Below, in pieces: positions 1-8,869 of a stretch of 64,000 nucleotides of DNA (position 1 is its first letter; every line of letters begins with the position of its first letter). The notes below the pieces were generated by a model, which made no database searches, had not been told where the DNA came from, and saw only the letters and a list, made by a program, of their open reading frames with translations. The position numbers and the translations under genes are program-made. The stretch comes from Flagellimonas zhangzhouensis (lineage in GTDB: Bacteria; Bacteroidota; Bacteroidia; Flavobacteriales; Flavobacteriaceae): contig NZ_FNKI01000002.1 in assembly GCF_900102925.1 (NCBI RefSeq), positions 992,001-1,056,000 of the forward strand. Reading direction: 5' to 3'.

Positions 1-512
1 ATGTTGTATTGATCAAAGGTGTTAACGAAAATGAGATCAACGATTTTATTGCATTGACCCAACATAAAGATTTAAGCATCAAATTTATCGAGTTTATGCC
101 GTTCAAGGGCAATAAATGGGATTGGAGCAAAGGGGTTTCCAAAGAAGAAATCTTGCAAACAATTGGAGATAAGTATGGAGAAATAGAGGCCTTGAACAAT
201 CCCAAGCACAGTACCTCCACCAATTTTAAAGTAAAAGACCACAAGGGTAGTTTTGGTATTGTGAGCACCATCACTAATCCGTTTTGTGATGATTGTAACC
301 GTATTCGTTTGACCGCAGATGGCAATATGAAAAATTGTCTTTTCGCTACCTCCGAAACTGATTTGTTGACCCCACTTCGCAACGGAGAACAGATTAATAA
401 TACAATTTTGGAGGCTATTAAATCCAAAAAACATTCGCGTGATGGTATGGAGTTGAAAATGGACGCCGAACACTACGAACAAAACCGTTCAATGATTTCA
501 ATAGGAGGCTAA
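1..512 (+). CDS. moaA: GTP 3',8-cyclase MoaA, C-terminal part (5' end outside window)
   Basis: Radical-SAM enzyme that converts GTP to 3',8-cyclo-dihydro-GTP, the first step of molybdopterin synthesis. The gene is cut by the window edge: the reading frame is already open at base 3 (reads VVLIKGVNENEI), so no start is visible. What remains is the C-terminal domain with the second 4Fe-4S cluster motif CDDCNRIRLTADG followed by a third Cys (KNCLF), and the conserved GG at the very C-terminus, which enters the active site in characterised MoaA. Its stop overlaps the moeA start by one base (TAATG), so the two are translationally coupled. Identification is secure; only the N-terminal radical-SAM CxxxCxxC is not visible. 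Confidence 0.95.
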   Translation, partial: VVLIKGVNENEINDFIALTQHKDLSIKFIEFMPFKGNKWDWSKGVSKEEILQTIGDKYGEIEALNNPKHSTSTNFKVKDHKGSFGIVSTITNPFCDDCNRIRLTADGNMKNCLFATSETDLLTPLRNGEQINNTILEAIKSKKHSRDGMELKMDAEHYEQNRSMISIGG

Positions 513-1678
513 TGGTTACTATACAAGAAGCACTTCGAATCATTCAGGATCAAAAAATCAGTTTAAAAAGTGAATTGAAACCTTTGGAGGAGGCTCTTGG
601 CTTTGCCTTGGAAACCGAAACCATAGCTCCTTTTGATGTGCCTGAGTTTGATAATTCAGCCATGGACGGTTATGCCTTGTGCGGACTGTTTCAAGAATAC
701 CAATTGGTAGGGGAGGTGGCTGCTGGAGATTCCAAGGAAATTGAATTGAAAGATGGCGAGGCTGTTCGAATTTTCACAGGAGCAAAAGTCCCTGAGAAAG
801 CTACAGCTGTCATGATGCAGGAGAAAACTTCGGTTAAGGAAAGCACGCTTTATCTGGATGAAATGCCCAGAGTTGGACAAAATATTCGGAAAAAGGGAGG
901 TCAATTGACTGAGGGGCAAACTGTGTTTGAAAAAGGTCATTTATTAAATCCACCATCCTTGTCCCTAATGGGCAGTTTAGGATTGGAGGCTTTAGAGGTC
1001 ATATCAAAACCAAAAATCAATATCATCACAACTGGAAATGAGCTCGTAAAACCAGGTCAGCCTAAAACAGTGGGGCAGATTTACGAATCCAATAGCTTTG
1101 CGATTTCTGGAGCGTTGCAGCAATTCGGTTTTCAATACCATCAAAAAACACAAATAAAAGATGATTTTGACGCCACAAAAGTTGGAATCAAAAGGGCTTT
1201 GGAGTCATGTGATGTACTCATTATCTCTGGTGGAATTTCAGTCGGGGATTACGATTTTGTAAAACAATCCCTTGAGGAAAATGGGGTCAATGAATTGTTT
1301 TATAAGGTGTTTCAAAAACCAGGTAAACCATTGTATTTTGGTCGCAAGGAGAATCAATTTGTGTTTGCACTCCCAGGAAACCCCGCATCTTCATTGACTT
1401 GTTTTTATGTATACGTACTTCCCTTGTTACATCGATTGTCTGGATATGAAAAGAACGGTTTAACAACTTATCAATTTCCGATAAAGCATCCCTTTAAAAA
1501 CACATTTGGACGTCCATCCTTTTTAAAAGCTGCTGTTATTGACGGAAATGTTGAGATTTTGGATGGACAAGGCTCATCAATGATTCGATCAATGGCAAAA
1601 GGGAACGCACTCGCTTTTGTGGACGATGGCGAAACATTGAATGACGGGGATATGGTGAGGTGCAAATTAATATCCTAA
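512..1678 (+). CDS. moeA: Molybdopterin molybdenumtransferase MoeA
   Basis: Inserts molybdate into adenylylated molybdopterin, the last common step of Mo-cofactor synthesis. The 388-residue length is normal for the family. The N-terminal signature PEFDNSAMDGYA lies at about residues 44-55, followed by the IFTGAKVP segment; the MogA-like domain carries ITTGNEL near 172-180 and ISGGISVGDYDFV near 240, and the small C-terminal domain closes the protein. It starts on the ATG that overlaps the moaA stop; an AGGAGG string lies just before it but also encodes the moaA C-terminal Gly-Gly, so its role as a ribosome site is doubtful in this phylum. The TSUP permease gene follows two bases after the stop. 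Confidence 0.96.
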   Translation: MVTIQEALRIIQDQKISLKSELKPLEEALGFALETETIAPFDVPEFDNSAMDGYALCGLFQEYQLVGEVAAGDSKEIELKDGEAVRIFTGAKVPEKATAVMMQEKTSVKESTLYLDEMPRVGQNIRKKGGQLTEGQTVFEKGHLLNPPSLSLMGSLGLEALEVISKPKINIITTGNELVKPGQPKTVGQIYESNSFAISGALQQFGFQYHQKTQIKDDFDATKVGIKRALESCDVLIISGGISVGDYDFVKQSLEENGVNELFYKVFQKPGKPLYFGRKENQFVFALPGNPASSLTCFYVYVLPLLHRLSGYEKNGLTTYQFPIKHPFKNTFGRPSFLKAAVIDGNVEILDGQGSSMIRSMAKGNALAFVDDGETLNDGDMVRCKLIS

Positions 1679-1679
1679 T

Positions 1680-2435
1680 ATGAGTATTGAATATTTACCC
1701 ATTATTTTCTTCCTGATAGCACTTTTTTATAGCTCGGTCGGATTTGGAGGCGGTTCCAGTTATTTGGCCATTTTAAGCCTTTTTTTGACCGATTTCTACG
1801 AGATTCGCTCCACCGCTTTGGTGCTGAACATTTGTGTAGTTACCATCGGCACCTTGGTTTTTATTAAAAATAAGGTGTTCAATATCAAATTGTTTTGGCC
1901 CTTTTTGGCAGCAAGTATTCCGTTATCGTATTTGGGTGCACAAATTCGGTTGTCACAGACCTCATTTTTCTTGATTTTGGGCAGTGCATTGATTTTGGCT
2001 GGCTTTTTTATGATTTTGAGATTCACCAAAAAGAAATTGGATTCTAAACAATTTTCAAACCCTAAAAAGATGGCGCTTGGAGGCGGTATCGGTTTGCTTT
2101 CTGGTATTTCTGGGATTGGAGGAGGTATTTTTCTTTCCCCTGTCTTAAATCTTTTAAAATGGGCCGATCCTAGGGTCGTGGCCTCATTGGCTTCGGTTTT
2201 TATTTGGGTGAACTCTATTGCGGGATTGGTTGGATTGCACGCTGCAGGCACCTATAAATTAAATGAAGAACTGATACTTCGATTGGTGATTGCCGTAGTC
2301 GTAGGGGGAAGTATTGGTTCCTATCTGTCCAATAAAAAATTCAACTTAAAGTTCTTGGGCGTGCTTACTAGCATTTTGGTGCTGTATGTGGGGCTTCGAT
2401 TGATTTTGCAGCACGGATTTGGCATTCAAATTTAA
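1680..2435 (+). CDS. TSUP family permease (TauE/SafE type)
   Basis: Integral membrane protein of 251 residues with about eight hydrophobic segments and the paired glycine-rich motifs of the sulfite/sulfonate exporter family: SVGFGGGSSY near residue 20 and SGISGIGGGIFLSP near 140, which are the two inverted halves. Family members move sulfite, sulfoacetate or other small anions. It is the third gene of the moaA-moeA operon, with one base between stop and start, so its substrate may be an oxyanion linked to a molybdoenzyme such as sulfite or nitrate metabolism; that is inference. The 3' end overlaps the convergent Nudix regulator gene by four bases. A second TSUP gene lies at 22604. Confidence 0.85.
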   Translation: MSIEYLPIIFFLIALFYSSVGFGGGSSYLAILSLFLTDFYEIRSTALVLNICVVTIGTLVFIKNKVFNIKLFWPFLAASIPLSYLGAQIRLSQTSFFLILGSALILAGFFMILRFTKKKLDSKQFSNPKKMALGGGIGLLSGISGIGGGIFLSPVLNLLKWADPRVVASLASVFIWVNSIAGLVGLHAAGTYKLNEELILRLVIAVVVGGSIGSYLSNKKFNLKFLGVLTSILVLYVGLRLILQHGFGIQI

Positions 2436-3160
2436 TTTTCCTTAAATCGATACAGGAATGGAGCCCTGTTTTGTGCGCCAGTAAATTTTTTTCCAAGGCG
2501 TTCCAGCACATTGAGTTCCAATATTTTTTTCTGAAAATTGTTCATTGGGAAAGATGTATCATGAACAGCTTCGTAAAGTTCTTTTACCTCTTTCATGGTA
2601 AACGTTTTGGGCAATAGGTTGAATCCAATCAGTTTTTCATCCAAAATTTGACGTAGTGCCTTTAATCCGTACGAAACGATGGTGTCGTGATCGTGGGTTA
2701 GATTAGGTAGGTCATCAATGTTTCGCCATTCAATGGAAGCCCCAAACTCTCCAGGTTTCGGATTTACTTTATTAATATCTACTAAAGCATAATATCCAAT
2801 ACAAACAAATCGATTTGCCATCCAAGCAATGGTTTTTTCATCAAATCGTTTGTCATTTAATTGCAATAACCCTTGTTTGATGTTTTCCTTGTACTTGCTT
2901 TGCAAGATTCTATTTTCATCACCAAAAACCCTGAATTGCTCCAAATAAATATTATCCAATCCTGTAGACCTTTTTAAAATCCTCGCAGCAGCTGCATCTA
3001 CACTTTCTGTTTTTAGAATATAGCCACCAGGTAAACTCCAAAGATTATCGCCATAGGTTAATTCGGAAACCAACACTTTCAACTCCTTATCCTTAAATCC
3101 AAAAATCACACAGTCAATCGATAGTTGAGAGATATAATCGTCAATATTAAATGTACTCAT
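2432..3160 (-). CDS. Nudix-domain transcriptional regulator (NrtR/AraR-like)
   Basis: 242 residues: an N-terminal Nudix fold (about 10-150) and a C-terminal winged helix (about 160-240), the architecture of NrtR-family repressors, which in Bacteroidota include sugar regulators such as AraR. The Nudix box is degenerate: the GX5E part is kept (LPGGYILKTE, residues 43-52), but the REUXEE part reads RILKRS, so the catalytic glutamates are missing. This fits a ligand sensor and not a hydrolase. It is transcribed divergently from the NTF2/TolB-like gene at 3279, which makes that gene and the oxidoreductase behind it the likely targets. The effector is unknown; a sugar or its derivative is the best guess from the neighbours. 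Confidence 0.85.
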   Translation of the reverse strand: MSTFNIDDYISQLSIDCVIFGFKDKELKVLVSELTYGDNLWSLPGGYILKTESVDAAAARILKRSTGLDNIYLEQFRVFGDENRILQSKYKENIKQGLLQLNDKRFDEKTIAWMANRFVCIGYYALVDINKVNPKPGEFGASIEWRNIDDLPNLTHDHDTIVSYGLKALRQILDEKLIGFNLLPKTFTMKEVKELYEAVHDTSFPMNNFQKKILELNVLERLGKKFTGAQNRAPFLYRFKEN

Positions 3161-3278
3161 ATAACTGTTTGATTTATGGTTGTCTACACAAAAATAGCTT
3201 TATTATCTTTTTTATAGAAAATAAAAACTATATTTATCAAAATAAGTCGCACAAACTTATAAACTAAACAACATAAAC
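3161..3278. promoter_or_regulatory. Divergent regulatory region of the Nudix regulator
   Basis: A 118-base AT-rich spacer separates the divergent regulator and TolB-like genes and must carry both promoters and probably the operator. The clearest symmetry is TATAG, ten bases, CTATA at 3213-3232. I cannot match this to a known NrtR/AraR operator, so it is only a candidate site. Confidence 0.35.
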
Positions 3279-4643
3279 ATGGAAAAATCTATCTGTGTTC
3301 AAGGGCCAAAATACGGCTTGAACCAATTTCGTGGTGCATTTAAACCACTTTTATTTACAGTCCTCACCTTTTATTTCATGGGCAACGGACAAGCTCAAAG
3401 CGATTCTTTGGCTATTGTACATCTACTGGAAAAAGAATCCTTGACCTGGCGTAAGGGTGATGTGGCTGGTCATGCCGAATGCTGGCAAGAACGACCCTAT
3501 AATCGAATTTTGGCCGCAACTCCAGATGCGCGGGTCATTGATATTCCAATATCTACTATGATTAATCCTCCTGCAGATATTATTGGGAATGGTGGGTTGG
3601 CTATCAATTCCAACTATAAAATGAAAATTGACGGTGACAACGCTTTTGTGAGTCACGATGAGCTATCGATTGACCCTGAAGGCAACGAAACAAAATCCAT
3701 TGAGATGCGAGTGTTGGAAAAAGTGAACAACCAATGGAAGTTGGTAGGGCAATCTGCGTTACTTTATAAAGAAGATGACAATGAGGCAAAGAAAGATACC
3801 ACGAGTTATATTCAAACGGTGGATATTACCACAGGAAGAATTGAAACCATTCTTACCATACATGAACATTTTGAAGCTCCCAATTGGCATCCTGATAATT
3901 ACTTGATTGTAAACAGTAAGGGAAAACTTTACAACTTGGATTTGGCTACCAAAAAAATGAAATTGATTGATACGGGTTTTGCCGACCAATGCAATAACGA
4001 TCACGGAATTTCTCCTGACAACAAATGGTTGGCAATCAGTCATAACGATGTAAACGACCCATCTCCCAAAGGATATAAATCAGCTATTTACGTATTGCCC
4101 ATTGAAGGGGGAGAGCCTAGACGGGTCACCAAAGAAGTGATGTCTTTCTGGCACGGATGGTCACCCGATGGTAAAACCTTGACCTATTGTGCGGAGCGTA
4201 ACGGAAACTACGATGTGTATTCCATCGGAGTAAATGGCGGACGTGAAAAAAGGCTTACCAAAACTGCGGGATTGGATGATGGACCTGAATATTCTCCAGA
4301 CGGAAAATATATTTATATGAACTCCTACCGAACAGGTCATATGCAGATTTGGCGTATGCGGGCCAACGGCTCAAAACCTGAGCAACTTACTTTTGATGAA
4401 AACTCAAATTGGTTCGCACATCCATCTCCAGATGGTAAATGGATTGCCTATATTGCCTACACCTCCGACCAAAAAGAAGCACATTTGTTCGGTAAACAAG
4501 TCAAATTGCGATTAATGAATTTGGAAACCAGAGAGATAACAGATTTAACTCCTGTATTTTTTGGCGGACAAGGAACAATCAATGTGCCATCATGGAGTCC
4601 AGATAGCAAAAAAATTGCCTTTGTAAGTTATTCCATCAACTAA
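3279..4643 (+). CDS. Secreted NTF2-like plus TolB-like beta-propeller fusion
   Basis: 454 residues with an N-terminal hydrophobic signal region (about 22-40, ending GQAQ). Residues about 43-165 look like an NTF2/SnoaL-like cone fold ([20 protein letters not shown], later [20 protein letters not shown]). Residues about 175-454 contain repeated WD40-like/PD40 strands with the TolB signature: [49 protein letters not shown]. The fusion is unusual; the propeller alone would suggest sensing or binding a ligand in the periplasm. It is 19 bases upstream of the Tat-exported oxidoreductase and divergent from the Nudix regulator, so all three probably form a carbohydrate-related unit. No enzymatic activity can be assigned from the sequence. 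Confidence 0.8.
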   Translation: MEKSICVQGPKYGLNQFRGAFKPLLFTVLTFYFMGNGQAQSDSLAIVHLLEKESLTWRKGDVAGHAECWQERPYNRILAATPDARVIDIPISTMINPPADIIGNGGLAINSNYKMKIDGDNAFVSHDELSIDPEGNETKSIEMRVLEKVNNQWKLVGQSALLYKEDDNEAKKDTTSYIQTVDITTGRIETILTIHEHFEAPNWHPDNYLIVNSKGKLYNLDLATKKMKLIDTGFADQCNNDHGISPDNKWLAISHNDVNDPSPKGYKSAIYVLPIEGGEPRRVTKEVMSFWHGWSPDGKTLTYCAERNGNYDVYSIGVNGGREKRLTKTAGLDDGPEYSPDGKYIYMNSYRTGHMQIWRMRANGSKPEQLTFDENSNWFAHPSPDGKWIAYIAYTSDQKEAHLFGKQVKLRLMNLETREITDLTPVFFGGQGTINVPSWSPDSKKIAFVSYSIN

Positions 4644-4662
4644 AAAAACTAAACAATACCTA

Positions 4663-6060
4663 ATGAAAAACAACAACAAGAATGCCAGGAGAAGGTTCCT
4701 CTACCAAATTGGAGCAACAACTTTAGCCTCGGCAGCTACGCCTTTTGCTTCCTTCGCACAAGAAAAGGCAGAAGAACGTATACTTCGCTATGATAAAATA
4801 TTTAGTGCCAACGATAAAGTTCGAATTGGAGTTATCGGATATGGAGTGCAAGGTCATTTTGATTTGAGTACCGCTTTAAAAGTTCCAGGGGTGGAATTGG
4901 CAGGTATTTGCGATCTGTATTCGGGAAGAGTGGAAAGGGCCAAGGAAGAATTTGGCAAAGATTTATATACTACAAGAAACTATAAAGATCTATTGGATAG
5001 GGACGATATTGATGCCGTCCTAATTTGTACAACCGATGTTTGGCATGCCCAAATAACTTTGGATGCTTTGGCGAAAGGCAAACATGTGTACTTGGAAAAG
5101 CCAATGGTGCATAAAATTGAGGAAGGGTATGCTGTTATGAAAGCAGCCAAAGCCTCAGGTAAGGTATGTCAGATTGGTAGTCAAAGGGTGAGTAGTGTTG
5201 GATATGCAAAAGCTAAGGAACTACTGGCTTCTGGAGAAATCGGAAATTTAAACATGGTGAACGCCATGTGGGACCGTCAAAGTTCTATTGGCGCTTGGGA
5301 ATACACCATTCCAAATGATGCCAGTGCAGAGACTACCGATTGGGAAACTTTTATAGAAGTAACCGATAAAATGGCCTTTGATGCTAAAAAATTCTTTTGG
5401 TGGAGAGCCTTTAAGGAATTAGGTACTGGTGTAGCAGGTGATTTATACATTCATTTATTAAGTGGCACCCATTTTATGACCAATTCCATTGGGCCAGAGA
5501 GCATATACAGCACAGGTCAGTTTAGTTATTGGAAAGATGGCAGAAACATGCCCGATGTAATGTCTGGTGTAATGCAATATCCTGATAGTGATGAACATCC
5601 CGCTTTTCAGTTAAATGTTCGGGTGAATTTTATCAGTGGAACAGGAGGGAAGGAAGTGATTGAATTGATTGGTTCCAAAGGTGTTATCCAAGTGAACGGA
5701 AACGATATTACGGTGAAGAAAAATATTATGCCCGAGGCTCCAGGTTTTGGAGGGTATGATTCGGTGTTCACTTTTCCAGAACGAATGCAGGAACAGATGA
5801 CCAAAGAATACAATGCCAAATGGACCAAGGAACAGACCCAACGAAAGGCCATTGGTGATGTAATTTATAAAGCGCCAGAAGGCTATAGTGACCATTTGGA
5901 CCATTTCACCAATTTCTTTGATGCTATTAGATCAGGAAAAGAAGTGGTGGAGGATGCTGAATTTGGTTTTAGGGCCGCAGCTCCCGCATTGTCTTGTAAT
6001 GACAGTTATTTCAGTAAAAAGATTATTCAGTGGGACCCAAAAACCATGAAACTGGTATAA
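4663..6060 (+). CDS. Gfo/Idh/MocA-family oxidoreductase with Tat signal
   Basis: 465 residues. The N-terminus is a twin-arginine signal (ARRRFLYQIGATT, then a hydrophobic stretch ending SFAQ), so the enzyme is exported folded, presumably with NAD(P) bound. The Rossmann motif VRIGVIGYGVQGH begins near residue 53, and EKPMVHK near 144-150 carries the family's catalytic lysine region. The C-terminal alpha/beta substrate domain covers roughly residues 185-450. Members oxidise or reduce sugars, inositols and their derivatives, or act as periplasmic glycosidases by a redox route; which applies is not decided by sequence. Second gene of the operon beginning at 3279, probably under the Nudix regulator. 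Confidence 0.88.
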   Translation: MKNNNKNARRRFLYQIGATTLASAATPFASFAQEKAEERILRYDKIFSANDKVRIGVIGYGVQGHFDLSTALKVPGVELAGICDLYSGRVERAKEEFGKDLYTTRNYKDLLDRDDIDAVLICTTDVWHAQITLDALAKGKHVYLEKPMVHKIEEGYAVMKAAKASGKVCQIGSQRVSSVGYAKAKELLASGEIGNLNMVNAMWDRQSSIGAWEYTIPNDASAETTDWETFIEVTDKMAFDAKKFFWWRAFKELGTGVAGDLYIHLLSGTHFMTNSIGPESIYSTGQFSYWKDGRNMPDVMSGVMQYPDSDEHPAFQLNVRVNFISGTGGKEVIELIGSKGVIQVNGNDITVKKNIMPEAPGFGGYDSVFTFPERMQEQMTKEYNAKWTKEQTQRKAIGDVIYKAPEGYSDHLDHFTNFFDAIRSGKEVVEDAEFGFRAAAPALSCNDSYFSKKIIQWDPKTMKLV

Positions 6061-6109
6061 AAATTCAATACTAAACCTAAATAATAGGGTTGGTGTAATT
6101 CATATTGAA

Positions 6110-6457
6110 TTATATCAGCCCTAAAATTTTCTCATGGTTTGATGCAATGGCTTGTTCTAGATCTTTTGTCAATTCGGAATAAGCTTGTAGAAGTTGTTGC
6201 GCTTCAGGAGTCAGTTCGGCACCACCACCCGAAACACCACCTTTATGGAGGGTTACAAAGGGCGTTTTTCCTCTTGCATTTAAATCATCGACCATGGCCC
6301 ACGCTTTGCGGTAGCTCATCTTCATTTCTTTGGCCGCTTTGGATAGTGAACCGTGTTCATTGATCATTTGTAAAAGCTGTACCCTTCCTGGACCAAAGAA
6401 TTTTTTGCCATCAATATCTATCCAGCATCGCATTTTTAATTCTTTGTTTTCCTCCAT
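6110..6457 (-). CDS. ModE-like winged-helix regulator (DNA-binding domain only)
   Basis: About 115 residues matching the N-terminal LysR-type helix-turn-helix of ModE, the molybdate-responsive repressor: FFGPGRVQLLQMINEHGSLS, KAAKEMKMSYRKAWAMVDDL, then GGVSGGGAELT. The molybdate-binding Mop domains of full-length ModE are absent, so metal sensing must be by another protein or not occur. I chose the ATG at 6457 (MEENKELKM); an in-frame ATG at 6502 would add 15 residues with no family similarity. It lies convergent to the oxidoreductase and about 4 kb from moaA/moeA, which are reasonable but unproven targets. Similar stand-alone proteins are common in Bacteroidota. Confidence 0.85.
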   Translation of the reverse strand: MEENKELKMRCWIDIDGKKFFGPGRVQLLQMINEHGSLSKAAKEMKMSYRKAWAMVDDLNARGKTPFVTLHKGGVSGGGAELTPEAQQLLQAYSELTKDLEQAIASNHEKILGLI

Positions 6458-6531
6458 GATTATTATGTTTTTACTTTCATCAAGATAATTAAAACCTATC
6501 ATAGATCAGTCTTCGGTACTTAATTATCTAG

Positions 6532-6928
6532 GCTCTTTTAATTGCCTTGTAATCCAAAAGCACTTTTATCGACCATGACTATGACAATACGGGATACATT
6601 GTTTTGGCTGTTGTTATCGAAAAAGTCAATGGGCAATTATATTCAGAATATTTGGAAGACCTTATTTTTATTCCTGCTGGAATGCAATCTTCTACCGTTT
6701 TTACGGTCAACAAAAATCCAGAAGAATATGAAAATGTTGCCAAGGGATACACCTATAACGAAAGTAAAATGGAGTATCAAGAGGCGAGCGAAGATAAAAA
6801 CCATGACCTTGTATTTACCCGAAACCAAAGAGTTTCTTGTTATTTTGTGCAATAACAGGTACGATTAAACCTATAAATCATTTGAAGAAGGATTGTATGA
6901 GTTGATTCAGAAAAAAAGCTATGATTAA
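6532..6928 (+). pseudogene. Remnant of a beta-lactamase-family serine hydrolase
   Basis: The open frame from 6532 to 6855 reads IDHDYDNTGYIVLAVVIEKV and continues with IFIPAGMQSSTVF, the Y-x-N region and following helix of class C beta-lactamase/serine hydrolase-fold proteins. The upstream part with the catalytic SxxK is missing, and after the stop at 6853-6855 a second frame (6884-6928) reads EEGLYELIQKKSYD and stop, resembling the end of such proteins. So both the 5' half and an internal piece are gone, leaving about 110 of an expected 400 or more residues. No start codon or obvious promoter belongs to it. It marks a deletion or decay event between the ModE-like and GLPGLI genes. Confidence 0.65.
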
Positions 6929-6982
6929 CTAATTATGTCTGACATTATCTCAATTGGAGAGATTTGAGATGAGAAAATCATT

Positions 6983-7711
6983 TTAATAACCTCTTTTTTT
7001 TATTTCAGCCACACGACTCTCAAGCATTAGGTAATATTCATCAAAAGACATTTGCTTTGATGCTTTTGGAGGTTCGATAGAGATAGGTATTTTCTCGAGC
7101 TTTTTGAATTTGTAAAACACCTTGTCCCGTTTCAATTCAAGGATAAGCCCAGGAAGACCATTATACCCCAAAGGACCTATGGAGTAGGAGAGTTCAGATG
7201 TAAACCACACTTCGATTTGTTCAACAAAACTTCCTATTTTTCGAGTGGTACTGGCCTTTTTGGCTTTGTATTCGCCTATACGTTTGGTTTCATCACTAAT
7301 AACCCATGTTACATTCTCTTTTAATGCAAGTAGAAGTGGACCATTTTCGAAATCATTCTTATAAATCGATTTTTCAGGGTTTTCTTTTTCGGTATACCAA
7401 ATTTCATCACCTGCACTAAAACCCAAGGCTAATCTGTATAATTCAATCTGAGAATAGTCTTCGATCATAGGTTCGGTTTTTCTAAAAATCGATTTTCCGT
7501 TTTCATTTATCAACAGTTCAAACTCAAAACCTGAGATAACTTCATTGACCAACATAAAAGCACCTCCCACTTCGGCACTTTTAATACTGTCAAAGTTGAC
7601 TCTTTGTTCAACAGTATAAGTGATCTTAACAGACTCTTGCGCTGCAACACTTGCCATAAAGAATATGCAAAAGCATAGGATAATGAAGTGTTTTTTGGTT
7701 GCTGTTTTCAT
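6983..7711 (-). CDS. GLPGLI family protein
   Basis: 242 residues with a cleavable signal peptide (hydrophobic 9-22, ending SVAAQ). The family-defining string is present exactly as YNGLPGLILEL near residue 190. GLPGLI proteins are a Bacteroidota-specific family of exported proteins of unknown role, about 250 residues long, so this copy is full length. A 50-residue membrane protein gene lies 17 bases upstream on the same strand and may be co-transcribed. No TonB-dependent receptor or protease, often seen beside this family, is adjacent. Confidence 0.9.
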   Translation of the reverse strand: MKTATKKHFIILCFCIFFMASVAAQESVKITYTVEQRVNFDSIKSAEVGGAFMLVNEVISGFEFELLINENGKSIFRKTEPMIEDYSQIELYRLALGFSAGDEIWYTEKENPEKSIYKNDFENGPLLLALKENVTWVISDETKRIGEYKAKKASTTRKIGSFVEQIEVWFTSELSYSIGPLGYNGLPGLILELKRDKVFYKFKKLEKIPISIEPPKASKQMSFDEYYLMLESRVAEIKKRGY

Positions 7712-7728
7712 ACTTATCTGAATTTTGA

Positions 7729-7881
7729 CTACTTCTTTTCCTTAGGTTTATTAATCAATTTATAGATTAAAAAAAGGGGAATCAATGTAAGAAAACCCCA
7801 AGTTTTACTCACAATGCTCCAAATAATAATTCCACAGAGAAAACCAATTATCACGGCATCAACTATCTTTGGATTCTTCAT
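7729..7881 (-). CDS. Small two-helix membrane protein, 50 residues
   Basis: Reads from the ATG at 7881 as MKNPKIVDAVIIGFLCGIII through a second hydrophobic stretch (LTLIPLFLIYKLI) to a lysine-rich tail and a TAG at 7729-7731. The pattern of two membrane helices with basic ends and clean codon use supports a real gene despite the size. It lies 17 bases upstream of the GLPGLI gene on the same strand. No function can be assigned; similar short proteins are common, unnamed products in flavobacterial genomes. Confidence 0.6.
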   Translation of the reverse strand: MKNPKIVDAVIIGFLCGIIIWSIVSKTWGFLTLIPLFLIYKLINKPKEKK

Positions 7882-8097
7882 CGAGATCAGAAGTTTTTTT
7901 AAAATTTAAACAACGGGAGTTGTAAGGTTAATGGTGTTTTTACTGTAACTAATTTAAATAAATGAAAATAAAACATGTGATTTCAGATAATAATTGTCTC
8001 CAATTATTCTCATGTCAAAAAGTTGCGAGCGAAGACTTTTCTTATCTTAGATAGATAGCTAGACACCTCGTCCAAAGACGTTCTAATCGATTGTAAG

Positions 8098-8820
8098 ATT
8101 AAATGTAAAAATTGCAATACAATTATAAAGGAACCACATTCATATTGTCCGTATTGTGGTCAAAAATTGGATTTAGGTCGGTTAAATTTTAAACAACTCC
8201 TATCGGACTTATGGGTGTCAATAACCAATACAGACCAAGGAGTTCTTCATTTGATTAAGCATTTGGCCTATAGGCCAGGAAAGGTGGCTCGAGAATATAT
8301 TTCAGGTAGACGCAAACGCTATTTTAATCCATTTAATTATTTGATGCTGACCGTAGCGGTGGCATTATATTTTATTCTTCAGTTTGAAGCCACGGCTTTG
8401 GATTATTCCACAATTGATGCGGATAATTCGGAACTATTACAATTTGCTTTTAAATATTTCAATGTATTTATATTGCTGATGTGGCCCATTCATGGTCTTC
8501 TCATTTGGTTGTTTTTTCTTGGTCATAAAACCAATTATGTAGAAAACCTGACGTTGACAGCCCATTTGAGCGGTCAAACCATGCTCTATTATATAGTGGC
8601 ATTTATCTTGTTTATGTTGATGCCTTCTTTATTGGGTGCTATGGGGATTATAATTGGAATACTGATTAGTATCTGGTATGTTGTGGCCATCCTTCAATTT
8701 TATCAAACAAAATCGTTTGTGAGCATTTTAAAAATTCTGATCATAATTACACTTACTAATCTCATTTCACAAGGAATCATATATGCAACTTATCACTTGT
8801 ATACCACAGTAATTGATTAA
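8098..8820 (+). CDS. DUF3667 membrane protein, start codon unclear
   Basis: The frame encodes an N-terminal zinc ribbon (KCKNCN ... YCPYCGQK, two CxxC pairs) followed by the DUF3667 core (LSDLWVSITNTDQGVLHLIK, RPGKVAREYISGRRKRYFNP) and four to five membrane segments. The frame is open from 8059, but contains no ATG, GTG or TTG before the TTG at 8167, which would delete the zinc ribbon. I placed the start at the ATT (8098) just before the first CxxC because it keeps the conserved domain; ATT starts are rare. Either an unusual start is used or the true start was lost by mutation. Full-length relatives run about 240-350 residues, so the body is intact. Function unknown. Confidence 0.7.
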   Translation: MKCKNCNTIIKEPHSYCPYCGQKLDLGRLNFKQLLSDLWVSITNTDQGVLHLIKHLAYRPGKVAREYISGRRKRYFNPFNYLMLTVAVALYFILQFEATALDYSTIDADNSELLQFAFKYFNVFILLMWPIHGLLIWLFFLGHKTNYVENLTLTAHLSGQTMLYYIVAFILFMLMPSLLGAMGIIIGILISIWYVVAILQFYQTKSFVSILKILIIITLTNLISQGIIYATYHLYTTVID

Positions 8821-8869
8821 AATAGGATACATGCCATCCTTTAATTGAAACTTGATGATCTTTATGAAA

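Noticed and set aside
503-508. AGGAGG as a moeA ribosome binding site
   Set aside because: It also encodes the conserved C-terminal Gly-Gly of MoaA, and the phylum seldom uses Shine-Dalgarno sites; too ambiguous to list as regulatory.
1796-2251. 151-residue antisense ORF inside the TSUP gene
   Set aside because: It has no recognisable motif, is basic and proline-rich, and lies opposite a membrane gene with clear family motifs, so it is a shadow frame.
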